A DNA stretch of 64,000 nt from the NCBI RefSeq assembly GCF_032854445.1, contig NC_088300.1:53232984-53296983 (forward strand), in the 5' to 3' direction. Positions 20,101-30,800 of the stretch are shown in pieces. Numbering within the stretch: the stretch's first letter is position 1; the number at the start of each line of letters is the position of its first letter. Below the pieces are notes generated by a model. It made no database searches and was not told the origin of the DNA. It was given only the letters and a program-made list of their open reading frames with translations. Origin of the DNA: Liolophura sinensis (taxonomy: Eukaryota; Mollusca; Polyplacophora; Chitonida; Chitonidae). The translations under genes and the position numbers were made by a program.

Positions 20101-23014
20101 AGCTGATGATAAGCATGTACCAGCTGATGATAAGCATGTACCAGCTGATGGTAAGCATGTACCAGCTGATGGTAAGCATGTACCAGCTGATGATAAGCAT
20201 GTACCAGCTGATGATAAGCATGTACCAGCTGATGGTAAGCATGTACCAACTGATGATAAGCAGGTATCAGCTGATGGTAAGCAGGTACCAGCTGATGGTA
20301 AGCTTGTACCAGCTGATGATAAGCAGGTATCAGCTGATGATAAGCAGGTACCAGCTGATGGTAAGCATGTACCAACTGATGATAAGCAGGTGGAGGCTGA
20401 TGATAAGCAGGTACCAGCTGATGTTAAGCATGTACCAACTGATGATAAGCATATACCAGCTAATGGTAAGCATATACCAGCTGATGAAAAGCAGGTATCA
20501 GCTGATGATAAGCAGGTGGAGGCTGATGATAAGCAGGTGGAGGCTGATGATAAGCAGGTACCAGCTGATGGTAAGCAGGTACAAGCTGCTGATAAGAAGG
20601 TACAGGCTGATTGTAAGCAAGAACAAGCTGCTGATAAGCAGGAACCGGCTGATGGTAGGCAGGTACAAGCTGCTGATAAGCAGGTACCGGCTGATGGTAA
20701 GCAGGTACTGGCTGATGGTAAGCAGGTACCGGCTGAAGGTAAGCAGGTACAAACTTTTGCTAAGCAGGTACCGGCTGATGGTAAGCAAGAACAAGCTGCT
20801 GATAAGCTGGTACTGGTTGATGGTAGGCAGGTACAAGCTGCTGATAAGCAGGTACCGGCTGATGGTAAACAGGTACAAGCTGCTGATAAGCAGGTGCCAG
20901 CTGAAGGTATGCAGGTTCCGGCTGTTGCTAAGCAAGTACCAGCTGATGGTAAGCAAGAACAAGCTGCTGATAAGCAGGTACCAGCTGATGGTAAGCAAGA
21001 ACAAGCAGCTGATAAGCAGGCACCCGCTGATGGTAGGCAGGCACAAGCTGCTGATAAGCAGGTACCGGCTGATGGTAAGCAGGTACAAGCTGCTGATAAG
21101 CATTTACCGGCTGATGGAAAGCAAGAACAAGCTGCTGATAAGCAGGTACCGGCTGATGGTAAGCAGGTACAAGCTGATGATAAGCATGTACCAGCTGATG
21201 ATAAGCAGGTGCAGACTGATGGTAAGCAGATACCAGCTTCAGGAACTTAAAACGACATTGTTTTCTGTTGTCTAAAATTATGTTCCTCATCTGTATTTAG
21301 TAGACCCTCCAAGAAGACTATGTATGTGATGACAGAGGCAGAACTCGTGGATGTAGCGAGTAGGATCCTAAAGGAGGTATGTAAATTATGACAGTCTGTC
21401 GAAACATAGGTTTGAAACTTGGTAATTACAAGAAATTTAGTGTCTTCCGTTACACCATTACAAAGTTCCTGGGCCCAGTTGCTCAAAAGTGTATTAAAGG
21501 TTAATATAGGCTTAAATCTTAATCTTAAGCATAATTTCAAGAATGTGTGAAAAGCTCCTAGATCCTCAATATTTTTTAAAATGAAAGTCCCAGGATGTAT
21601 TATACTATCATATCTGTACATTTTAAATGAAAACTTGTATTATTAACTTGTGGGTCAGCATCGTTCATTTGTTCTTCATCTGTTCCAGGCTGGGAAGCCC
21701 CTTCCCTCGGAGAGATTGGAAGCCAGTCATTTTGGGGTAGCTCCGCTCCCTGCGGATGATGTTAGACCGACTGTTAAGGATCAACTTACCCAGTATCCTG
21801 ATCAGCCCGTTATTGATTCTGTAGCTGAAGAAACTGCTGATAGGAGAGATGTGACTGGTTTGAATACCCAGGTCAGCTCTCAACCAGTGGGAAATGTTTT
21901 GGATGATCTCTTCTCGTGCGGAAAGAGTTCAACCACCCGAAAGAAAAGAAAAGTTAAACACAGGTATAAAAGATGGATTAGAACTGGAATTTGTAGATTC
22001 CCCCGCTCGCTCTTCAGGGGTCCTTTGTGTTAATATACAGCCTTGTGTGGTATATGATTTGTGTAAGGTTGCTTCTTTACACAGGCACTCCACCCATAAA
22101 CTGACTGTCATCTTATAAGTGGAAAAAATCTTATTTAAACAATCAGATAAATACTAGTACATGCACATATACTAGTAAATAAATAGAACAGATGGATACA
22201 ACGCTGGCTGTCACTGGATAAAGATGTCACAGTGGATAAACATTTGTTTTTAATTACAGAGGCAGCGTAATGACCCAGGAGCCTCTCATCAATGCGGTTG
22301 CTGTGAGTTTAAGTTCAGCTCATGCTGGCTTCCTCTGTGGCCATATATGGGAAGGTTTTGCGGCAACCTGCGGATAATCGTGGGTTTCCTCCCACCATAA
22401 TGGTGGCCGCCGTCGTATAAATAAAATATTCTTGTGTACAGCATAAAACAACAATCAATTAACATAAATAAATTACAAAGTTTCGGAAATGAGATTGTTG
22501 CCATAACTGAAAATATCTGATGATTTGATTAGATCATCGCAAGCTAATTAGAAAACACAGACCTTTTACCAGTATGCTGTGGGTTTCTTGCTGATTCTGG
22601 TTCATTGGAATAAAGTGTTGTACTGTAGTCAGCCAATTTAGCCTCTGCCCAATGACATCACGGGTTCAAATCCAGCTCTCCCTGGTTAGGCTTTTGAGGT
22701 TTGTCAGGTGGCTTTGTCAACCCATTAACCTGACTGTGTCTTACGTTGTGGCAGTGAAATAATCCCTGCAGTGTTCAACAGCAAACAGTAATACCTCTGA
22801 ATCACGAACTTTTTCTTTCAGTACTTACAGTAACAATTCCCTTTTCAGTCTCAAGTTACATAATGATTCCCCAGAGCAGGATACCGGAGATGTCAGTTTT
22901 GTGCCAGACACAGTTACCATGGTACCAGAGACTATTACATCATCAGCTCAGAGACGTTATTCCAGAGACGGGACATCTCCTGACTTGTCTGTGTTAGATG
23001 AAATCTTCTCCTGA
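8143..23014 (+). CDS. P-loop polynucleotide-kinase-like / HAD-like nuclear protein, 15 exons, with a frame break and in-frame TGA
   Basis: Exons: 8143-8190, 8672-8803, 9763-9839, 10195-10409, 11047-11101, 13639-13792, 14258-14322, 14886-15011, 15542-15613, 17683-17712, 18594-18823, 19379-19624, 21301-21376, 21689-21963, 22822-23014. The predicted product is about 664 residues. Walker A GPPFVGKS (residues 12-19) spans the exon 1-2 junction. The 'NVVIDDENQLKESRSSYI' segment resembles the P-loop kinase lid region of T4 PNK/PNKP-like enzymes. Residues about 200-300 (VLFVADG...GVTSS...DFPIYAI...PNPGLIAYL) look like a HAD 3'-phosphatase core without the DxDGT nucleophile motif. The tail is Ser/Pro-rich, with the basic NLS-like KKRKVKHR (about 593-600) and the ending SVLDEIFS. 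A DNA or RNA end-processing role is inference only. Breaks: exon 3 is one base short for the exon 4 phase, and TGA interrupts exon 4 at 10225. All other junctions are in phase. No orthologue name is recognised. Confidence 0.78.
8923..9148 (-). repeat. Near full-length tRNA-derived SINE (reverse orientation)
   Basis: Lies in intron 2 of the kinase-like gene. Reading the minus strand, it begins with a degraded tRNA-like head, carries a B-box-like 'gagttcaagtccag', continues through 'ctcatgctggcttcctctcc' and 'ccataatgctggctgccgtcgtataag', and ends in an (aataaata)n tail. It is one of the best preserved copies in the window. Confidence 0.8.
10225..10227 (+). other. In-frame TGA within the kinase-domain exon 4
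   Basis: The reading frame of exon 4 is VPHCKFTLVD-TGA-CPKYGIQQL...FRVASHAEKCF. Both sides read as one continuous conserved-looking protein segment, so the TGA is a single interruption and not the edge of an exon. It could be an inactivating substitution (for example from TGG), a sequencing error, or a recoded codon. No selenocysteine insertion element was identified. Confidence 0.8.
10535..10705 (+). repeat. tRNA-derived SINE, 5'-truncated
   Basis: Intron 4 copy of the SINE in sense orientation: 'ccagctcatgctggcttccctctcc', 'tctgctcagtttctgtcatcat', 'aaatgaaatattcatgagtatagcataaaacacc', then an AT-rich tail. Confidence 0.75.
11745..12550. repeat. 45-bp minisatellite, about 18 copies
   Basis: Unit of 45 bp around 'ggttagacctatgtggaagtcacctcacaccgtatcaattattcg' type sequence, with two main variants (cacctcacaccg and caactcaaaccg/catatcg). 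It lies in intron 5 of the kinase-like gene. Because 45 is divisible by three, reading frames stay open for about 100 codons through it. That is a property of the period and not evidence of coding. Confidence 0.9.
14515..14700. repeat. Degenerate tandem repeat, about 30-bp period
   Basis: Successive variants of 'catgtttacttggttacatcaatac' in intron 7 of the kinase-like gene. The units are diverged and the period is approximate. Confidence 0.6.
15039..15115. repeat. 30-bp tandem repeat, 2.6 copies
   Basis: 'acccttaagagacaatgttctgaacattta' begins at 15041, 15071 and 15101, exactly 30 bp apart, in intron 8 of the kinase-like gene. Confidence 0.85.
15835..16710. repeat. Degenerate 21-bp minisatellite, with an outlier block at 17430-17640
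   Basis: Units of about 21 bp such as 'ggttcagtccttatctctgga' fill intron 9 of the kinase-like gene. They are strongly diverged, with local higher-order duplication (16075-16220). A further degenerate block of the same unit lies at 17430-17640, separated by about 700 bp of unrelated sequence. Confidence 0.8.
18095..18205 (+). repeat. tRNA-derived SINE, 5'-truncated
   Basis: Sense-orientation 3' half of the SINE: 'gggtttcccccgtgttgtgcctggtttcctcccaccataatactggccgcc', then 'aagtgaaatattcttgagtatggtgtaaaactccagtcacataaata'. Lies in intron 10 of the kinase-like gene. A more decayed copy follows near 18390-18480. Confidence 0.75.
19186..19275 (-). repeat. Second tRNA-like SINE-type repeat
   Basis: On the minus strand the sequence reads as an A-box-like 'tggcctaatggttacagc' followed about 35 bases later by a B-box-like 'gggatcaaaccctgg'. 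These are the two internal promoter boxes of a tRNA-derived SINE. It does not resemble the common SINE of the window. It lies about 100 bp upstream of exon 12 of the kinase-like gene. Confidence 0.5.
19930..21240. repeat. 21-bp minisatellite, about 62 copies, open in several frames on both strands
   Basis: The unit is 'gtaccagctgatgataagcat' and variants. From about 20,580 onward it becomes a 42-bp alternation of 'gtacaagctgctgataagcag' with 'gtaccggctgatggtaagcag'. Register is kept throughout 1.3 kb. One plus frame reads 426 codons of V-P-A-D-[DG]-K-[QH] heptads, another 445 codons, and minus-strand frames also stay open. Splicing of exon 12 (phase 2) to exon 13 (AG+T) is in phase without it, so it is treated as intronic. 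Many units contain gatg/gtaag and cag/gta donor-like sequences. Confidence 0.9.
22262..22470 (+). repeat. tRNA-derived SINE, nearly complete
   Basis: In the last intron of the kinase-like gene: 'gacccaggagcctctcatcaatgcggttgctgtgagttt' head remnant, 'agctcatgctggcttcctctgtggcc', 'gtgggtttcctcccaccataatggtggccgccgtcgtat', and tail. Confidence 0.8.
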
Positions 23015-23059
23015 CAATTAGCCATTTATCTGTTTGAATATCAAGTGGCATACGATACA

Positions 23060-23065
23060 AATAAA
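23060..23065 (+). other. Polyadenylation signal of the kinase-like gene
   Basis: Canonical AATAAA 46 bp after the stop codon of the plus-strand gene. Confidence 0.6.
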
Positions 23066-24507
23066 AATAGTATTATAACAGACTTCATCGCCTGATCTCA
23101 TAACAGGCTTTTTACAGAAAAATATTCCCGTGTTGTTGGTTCATTAATGGTGGAGGACAAGAAAGGTCAGGACTGATGTTGGATATGCGTGTGTAAGAAG
23201 ATTGATGTAGTCTGCTCTCGCATAACTGTATTGTCTAAAATGGCAACATCAAAGCTTGAGCATGCTGTGGGTAAGACTTTGCCACAGTCCATTAGTTACT
23301 TTCCAAATTATTTCCTTATTACCAAATGATGCTAAATGATGAGTGACACATCTAGTGATATTCTAACCATCAGCATTTTTAGGCCAAATTAGACTTGTGC
23401 AATACAGATGTATCTTGTAATTTGATACATACCACAGTTATTCAAGTTTCACAATCAATACAAGATGCTGTATTTTTGTGAGAGCAAGAACTCATTTCTG
23501 TATTTCTCTCTACACTGAAATAGTTTTGTCTGAACACCAAATGCATAATAAAATATCGACAAAAGACTTCCTTTCTCAATTTTAACACAATACATGAGGG
23601 ATGAAGCAAAGCCATGACTGCAGTTCTGAACTGAGCTCTATTACTTAGAAAGGTCTAAAAAGTGGACAGTTCTGTGTAGCAGCTGCTTAATACTATTTGA
23701 CGATTTCAACAGAGACACAGCACAGTTAATGACTACGGTACATGCTGTCTGGAACCTTGCCACACTGTAAATCATTGCCCAGACACCTTGTGGCAGCTGC
23801 TCAACACTTTACGGTTGTGAGACATGTACAAGGTTTCAAACACTTTCTGTTCATTGCAGAGCTTAACCTGGTATAGTCCTGTGCGTTGAATCTTTTTGTT
23901 GATGACTGCAGACATGGTAGGAGTTAATGCAGGAAATACAAACTCCATTGTCAGCAAATCAGGGTTGATTCCGTAATCCTTTATTAAGAGTGCATAAATC
24001 ACTTTCGAAAAAGCTTTAATGTGGGAAAATTTTCAAGATGTTGTTTATTTCATAACATGAAAGGTGCACACTTTAAACGTAGATCAAATTTGTTGCACTT
24101 CAATACCTAATGTACAAAAGTACCCATTAATGACCTCTTGCTTGACTCCTATGAGAGAATTCTGCCAGAGCAAATTGGTACAAGAGAGTGTAAAATGGTT
24201 CTTTGGATAAACTTTTCTTAGTTCGAATGTTCCATTATTATAGTCGTTGCAGTTTTTAATAAGTGCTAAGTTTGAAAGTGAAAGATTGTAGCCAAGCCTC
24301 TTGAATACAGGAACTCCATGCTACTATATCTCAGTCACAGTACCCCGATTCTTTGTCAGTAATGTTCTTATCCAGGTAAAGAAGCAAACGGAACCATATT
24401 TTCCATGTTAAGTTCATGACCTGCCACACTTGTTAAAAGTTTTTCAAGGTAGGAAAAATCAAGGACAAAAAAAAACAAAAAACATATATGCTCAGTTCTG
24501 AGATCTT
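23066..24507. other. Intergenic, tail-to-tail region
   Basis: Between the 3' ends of the plus-strand kinase-like gene and minus-strand MRPS18C. One 76-codon open frame on the minus strand (24002-23772) has no recognised similarity and no splice-site support. No repeat family was recognised. Confidence 0.4.
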
Positions 24508-24513
24508 TTTATT
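24508..24513 (-). other. Polyadenylation signal of MRPS18C
   Basis: AATAAA on the minus strand about 315 bp downstream of the MRPS18C stop codon. It is the nearest clear candidate. Confidence 0.45.
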
Positions 24514-24828
24514 TCAAAATTTCAAAATGGACATCTCGACACTTCAATTTGACAAGTCCAGTGTAAGCCTTGTCCACTTGTGCTTGCTAAGAGCTGTAAT
24601 TGTGCCAACAACAAAACAAGCCAGACAACCTTTAGATTGTTTTTCTCTCACACAGCTAATGAGACCCAGATGGAGGGCTTGTCTTAAAACCTTCAGAGGC
24701 TGGTTGAAAAACTCTTAGTGATCACGTCGAGCACATGACAGTCCTGAACAGGCCAACCATAATCGCAAATTCCGCACTCAATGGGCTGTGCTATATTCAA
24801 GCCAACAATTTTCTACCCCGCCTTCTGT

Positions 24829-27800
24829 TCAATGATACTTTTTCTGATTCCCTGGTTTAAATGGATCAAATAGTTTGGGATCATTCAGATAAACGGTTTC
24901 CTTCAACAAAAACGGCATGAAACCTGTAACAAACAAACAGCAATGTGTATACAGCCCTATTTAAACATAATACAAGCTTTTCTGTATGAGCTGATATTCC
25001 TAGCACAGTTTTATAATCATTTGTTTTGCAATATATTATTAGTTTTGTCTATTTCATATAAAAACTCTAGATCAGCACACTGGAAGAATCTTGAAATAGT
25101 ACCTGGGTACTCGGGGTAGTATAAAGTTCTAGTACAAAATTGTAGTAGTTTTATCTATAAGACAGCCCCATGAAAATTACCACGAAACCTAACTGGTCCA
25201 AACTGCCAAATTAATATATATTTGTAAAGAAGTTGAAGCGGAAATAGATGACATGAAAGGCTTTGGAGGTTGTCAGCTTTCCACAAAGGGAAGCAAATCT
25301 TGTACCTGATGGAACAGAGTTGCTCATTACACCTACTTCACCAGTGATGAAGTATAACCATTATGTCTCCCCCAATTCGGTCGCTGAGAGTTCATGTCCA
25401 GCTCATGCTGGCTTCCTCTCTGGCTGTATGTGGCAAGGTCTGCCAGCAACCTGTGGATGGTCATGGGTTTCTCCCAAGGCTCTGCTCAGTTTTCTGCCAT
25501 CATAATGCTGGCCATCGTATAAGTGAAATACTCTTGAGTACTGCGTAAAACATCAATCAAATAAATAAATATAACCATTATGGGTTCAGTTATTAAACTA
25601 GGTACAAGGCAGCACTGTTGTGTGAGTTTTTTCCCACGGTAGAGGGCTAATGAGCCTCGTTACATTGCCATTTCTCTTTTACCTGTTTAAGATATAAATT
25701 TTTTTACCTGCTTTCCTGGATCTCTGAATAAGCTGACTGATTCTCCTCTGCATGGGTATACATAACCCTGTGATGTGCCTGCCGTATATCCTGCCAGTGT
25801 AGGGTGATGTGAACTGACTCAGAAGTTGGGTGTTCTGTAACACAATGAGATATATATTGTCAGTGTACAGTGATGTGAACTGACTCAGGAGCTGGGTGTT
25901 CTATAACACAACAAGATATATCTTGTCAGTGTACAGTGATGTGAACTGACTCAGGAGCTTAGTGTTCTATAACACAACAAGATATATCCTGCCAGTGTAC
26001 GGTGATGTGAACTGACTCAGGAGTTGGGTGTTCTGTAACACAATGAGATATATCCTGCCAGTGTAGGGCGATGTGAACTGACTCAGGAGCTGGGTGTTCT
26101 ATAACACAATGAGATATATCCTGTCACTCTGTGGTGATATGAACTGACTCAGGAGTTGGCTGTTCTATAACACAAGAAGATATATCCTGTCACTCTGTGG
26201 TGATATGAACTGACTCAGGAGTTGGGTGTTCTATAACACAACAAGATATATCCTGTCAGTGTAGGGTGATGTGAACTGACTCAGGAGTTGGGTGTTCTAT
26301 ACCACAACAAGATATATCCTGTCAGTGTAGGGTGATGTGAACTGACTCAGGAGCTGGGTGTTCTATAACACAACAAGATATATCCTGTCAGTGTATGGTG
26401 ATGTGAACTGACTCAAGAGCTGAGTGTTCTGTAACACAATGAGATATATCCTGTCACTCTGTGGTGATATGAACTGACTCAGGAGCTGGATGTTCTGTAA
26501 CATAATGAGATATATCCTGTCAGTGTAGGGTGATGTGAACTGACTCAGGAGCTGGGTGTTCTATAACACAACAAGATATATCTTGTCAGTGTACAGTGAT
26601 GTGAACTGACTCAGGAGCTTAGTGTTCTATAACACAACAAGATATATCCTGCCAGTGTACGGTGATGTGAACTGACTCAGGAGTTGGGTGTTCTGTAACA
26701 CAATGAGATATATCCTGCCAGTGTAGGGCGATGTGAACTGACTCAGGAGCTGGGTGTTCTATAACACAATGAGATATATCCTGTCACTCTGTGGTGATAT
26801 GAACTGACTCAGGAGTTGGGTGTTCTATAACACAATGAGATATATCCTGTCAGTGTAGGGTGATGTGAACTGACTCAGGAGCTTAGTGTTCTATAACACA
26901 ACAAGATATATCCTGTCAGTGTAGGGTGATGTGAACTGACTCAGGAGCTGGTTGTTCTGTAACACAATGAGATATATCCTGTCAGTGTAGGGTGATGTGA
27001 ACTGACTCAGGAGCTTAGTGTTCTATAACACAACAAGATATATCCTGCCAGTGTAGGGTGATGTGAACTGACTCAGGAGCTGGGTGTTCTTTAACACAAT
27101 GAGATATATCCTGTCAGTGTAGGGTGATGTGAACTGACTCCGGAGCTTAGTGTTCTATAACACAACAAGATATTTCCTGCCAGTGTAGGGTGATGTGAAC
27201 TGACTCAGGAGCTGGGTGTTCTATAACACAATGAGATATATCCTGTCAGTGTAGGGTGATGTGAACTGACTCAGGAGCTTAGTGTTCTATAACACAATGA
27301 GATATATCCTGTCAGTGTAGGGTGATGTGAACTGACTCAGGAGCTTAGTGTTCTATAACACAACAAGATATATCCTGTCAGTGTATGGTGATGTGAACTG
27401 ACTCAAGAGCTGAGTGTTCTGTAACACAATGAGATATATCCTGTCACTCTGTGGTGATATCAACTGACTCAGGAGCTGGATGTTCTGTAACACAATGAGA
27501 TATATCCTGTCAGTGTAGGGTGATGTGAACTGACTCAGGAGCTGGGTGTTCTATAACACAACAAGATATATCCTGTCAGTGTATGGTGATGTGAAATGAC
27601 TCAGGAGCTGGGTATTTTATGATCAAAATAGGGATGTTGGCCAGTAACCATGCAGTTATCAGATGAAATTAGTGACAAAGACTGACTCGTGTCTAACAAA
27701 TGAGTTATACTGTAATTATCTCCACACTAAACAGTTACCTTGTAATCCAGATCAACATTGTATTTACAAAGTACACATCTTCTCCTGGGTTTCTTGTAAG

Positions 27801-30800
27801 GACTTTCCATCTCTGTTAGAGGCTGAAATAACGGAATCACATAATTAGTAAATGGTTTCAATGAATACATGAAAAACATTACCATGGTCTTTCTTGTGAC
27901 ATGACAACAACGCCATGCCCTTGCATGGTCCATTAACATCACTTTACAGTACAGTGTATTCATTACAACATGTTTAACAGGCGGCGGTTATAAACAATAA
28001 GGGCAAGTTTGTTCTGTCATGTTAATAACATATATATCCTGAATTAACATCTTTGCACATGCAGGAGATTATACAATCCACAAAAGATAAAGAACACAGA
28101 CCAACACAGACTGAAAATCTACAATGTTAAAACACAAAGCTATTCTTTCAAACTCAACATATATAATAACAACTGTACCAGATCTGCCTGCATCTGCTGT
28201 TGAAGCACAAGGCTGTCAAGGAGTTCTGGGTCAAAGGTTGGTTTCTCCTCAGGGATCTGCTCTGGGATGTCTTCTGTGTAATCTGTGATGTCTGTTTCCA
28301 TGGTAACAGACTGTGACGAGTCTGCTACCTTGCTGGAGCCTACATCTGAACTTAAAGTTCTTCTCTCTGAATAGGAAGATGAAATGAACTTAAAATCGAT
28401 GCCTTTTTTCATGAGCAAGATATTGGTACTACAATTTCTCAACTGCAATTCTGTGTAGTAGTATAGAAGCGTGTAAAGCCATATCACTCATTCAATTCTT
28501 CACCTTCAATCTGGAGCCCGAGGGTATAACTTTCAGTTCTTTTCAGATGGATTTAGACATGGCTTAAAATGTGTCGGTTTATTTATTTGATTGCAATTTT
28601 ACACATTACTCAAGAATATTTCACCTATACCAGACCCCTAGCTTCAAACAAAAATGGGCTGAGGGGCATTTTTCCAAAAGGGGCACTTTTTAGCATGAAC
28701 TAAGCTTTAAACGACATTATTTTCTGCTTGCGTCTTTAATAATGAATGTGATAACTAAATATTCAAAAGATATATAGCCAACTCAACTATCAACTATGCA
28801 TTTGTAAACTGTAATCCTTCTAATTTTCAGGACATATTCATTGGAAGTGATTAAAACAGACAATTGCCGTTCTCAGTATTTCAGAAAAGTAAAGACATTT
28901 ATGTGTTGTTCCATGGATGTACTAACCATGTGGGAAAAACATATTTATTCCTGTTACAATTACAGTGTAAACTGGTTAAAAAGAGCAGACAAAATGTCCC
29001 ATAAATAGAAGAATTGCAAAGTGTGTGTTCACAGCAAGTGTTTGTTGCTTTAGAAGATGATCCTAAATGGACAAACAAATAATTTATAAAAATACTGATC
29101 ATTACAGAGGCTTTATTTAGAGTACTGAAAAAACAACTAACAAAAGGACCTTTACTTCTAATTTTAAATTACAGACATTAGTTACAGATGCTAGTTGTAT
29201 TATGTTGTTGATCTTTCAGCAGTAAAACAGCTGAGCTTAACTCAACAAATCAAAAGTACTCTAACTTGCCTTATCTTAGTCATTTGTGGTAATCTGCAGT
29301 CTATTCTAGTTTTAATTTTAAACCAACCATGAGCAAACGAGCATTTTATTATACGACTTTGGACCCATTAGACGGACTCAACTGACCCTGTGGAAAAATT
29401 TAAGTAATGAAAACAAGGCTGTGATGGGTGCACTTCTAAATGGTTTACCCACTGGTCCAAATGAGCATCGCTGTTCTAATTATATCTATTAAACAAATAT
29501 TGTGAATACATCTGACACCTAACCACCAAGCGTGAATTGATTTGGTGATGAATTTATGGTGGTCAAAAGACAGAAAATTAACAGTAACAGCTTAAAGTAG
29601 GTATCAGTGAACTACATCCCTCTATGAGCCTAACACAAACTTCAGTAAACTGAACCGGTGCTTGATTACAAACAAATGTTATGACAGTGGATTTTGGAAG
29701 TCAGGTATAGGCTAGTTGACATCAGACAGATAAAATGAATACAGTCTGACTGGACAGCAGCCACTGGTTAATAGGGCTCATCAGCCCATCTCCCGAGGGG
29801 CAGGGCGCATACTGAGAGGGGCGTAGCAAGGCGTCCTTCTGTTCTGTATAACACGGCGGCCAACATTATGATGGGAAGAAACTGGGCTGAGCCCCGAGGG
29901 AACCATCTGGATCTTACTGGCATAGCTTCCTAAGTACTAAGATGTATGAAGTCAAAACTATAAAAACAGAGATAAGTCCCAAAGAACCACATAAAGGACA
30001 TGTAGATACAAGATAATTGTGTGGTTCAAACTAACTGCCTTAGCTGCATCAAATATTTAAAACAGAGCATGGTCTGACCTTCGTTATTGCTTTGCCAAAC
30101 AAATGTCGATTCCATATTGGACTAAGCCTATATACCAGGCTACCATATATACACCTACTTAGCCCAGAAACACTCCAATTCCTTTTCTTATACTGGCCTA
30201 GCATCATTGGAGTCTTGACGCCAACAGTGTTAATTTCATACTCAACAAAGGTCCAGACCGATTACCTTTGTTTTCGAACAAGCCTCATGCAAATGAAAGA
30301 CACCAACCTAAAGATCTGCATTCCACACCCATCGTACTGCAACCTGGCCATGCATCTCGGCTGTGATCTTTTAATATGGAGTTAGGCATGGATCACAAGA
30401 GAGGCCAGTGGTCCCCGCATATCAGTATGTATAGGTTTCTGAGGTTTCAGGCTAGCTGCAACCATATGCCCCTACTTGCTTTAAAATATGTTTGATAACA
30501 AAGACAATCCACCTGGATCTTAGTTGAGCACAAAATTTACACTGTTAGCATCGAGGCTCTAACGTACAACGCTAGGCCAGTATAAGAAAAGGAGTTTAGG
30601 GCTAATGCCCATCTACTACCTAGCCTAAGGAATTAGTCTTATCTGCTAATAATAATGAAAGTGATTAATCTACCTAATTATGAAAGTCTTGAAATTTAAT
30701 TCCGTCCTGGTATCATACTAAACTATGAAATGTATATTTCTGAGCACATGAAGTGTTGACAGTCGACACTTCAAATTTAAGGGATATGACCTTAGCCAGT

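Noticed and set aside
19938-21275. 445-codon plus-strand open frame (and the overlapping 426-codon one) as a protein-coding gene
   Set aside because: It is produced by a 21-bp tandem repeat that is open in several frames on both strands, and the flanking exons splice in phase without it.
23772-24002. 76-codon minus-strand open frame after the kinase-like gene
   Set aside because: No recognised similarity, no start context and no splice-site evidence; could be chance.
25788-27615. CRISPR-like array
   Set aside because: Regular spacing, but the units are contiguous without unique spacers, match an exon boundary, and the genome is animal.
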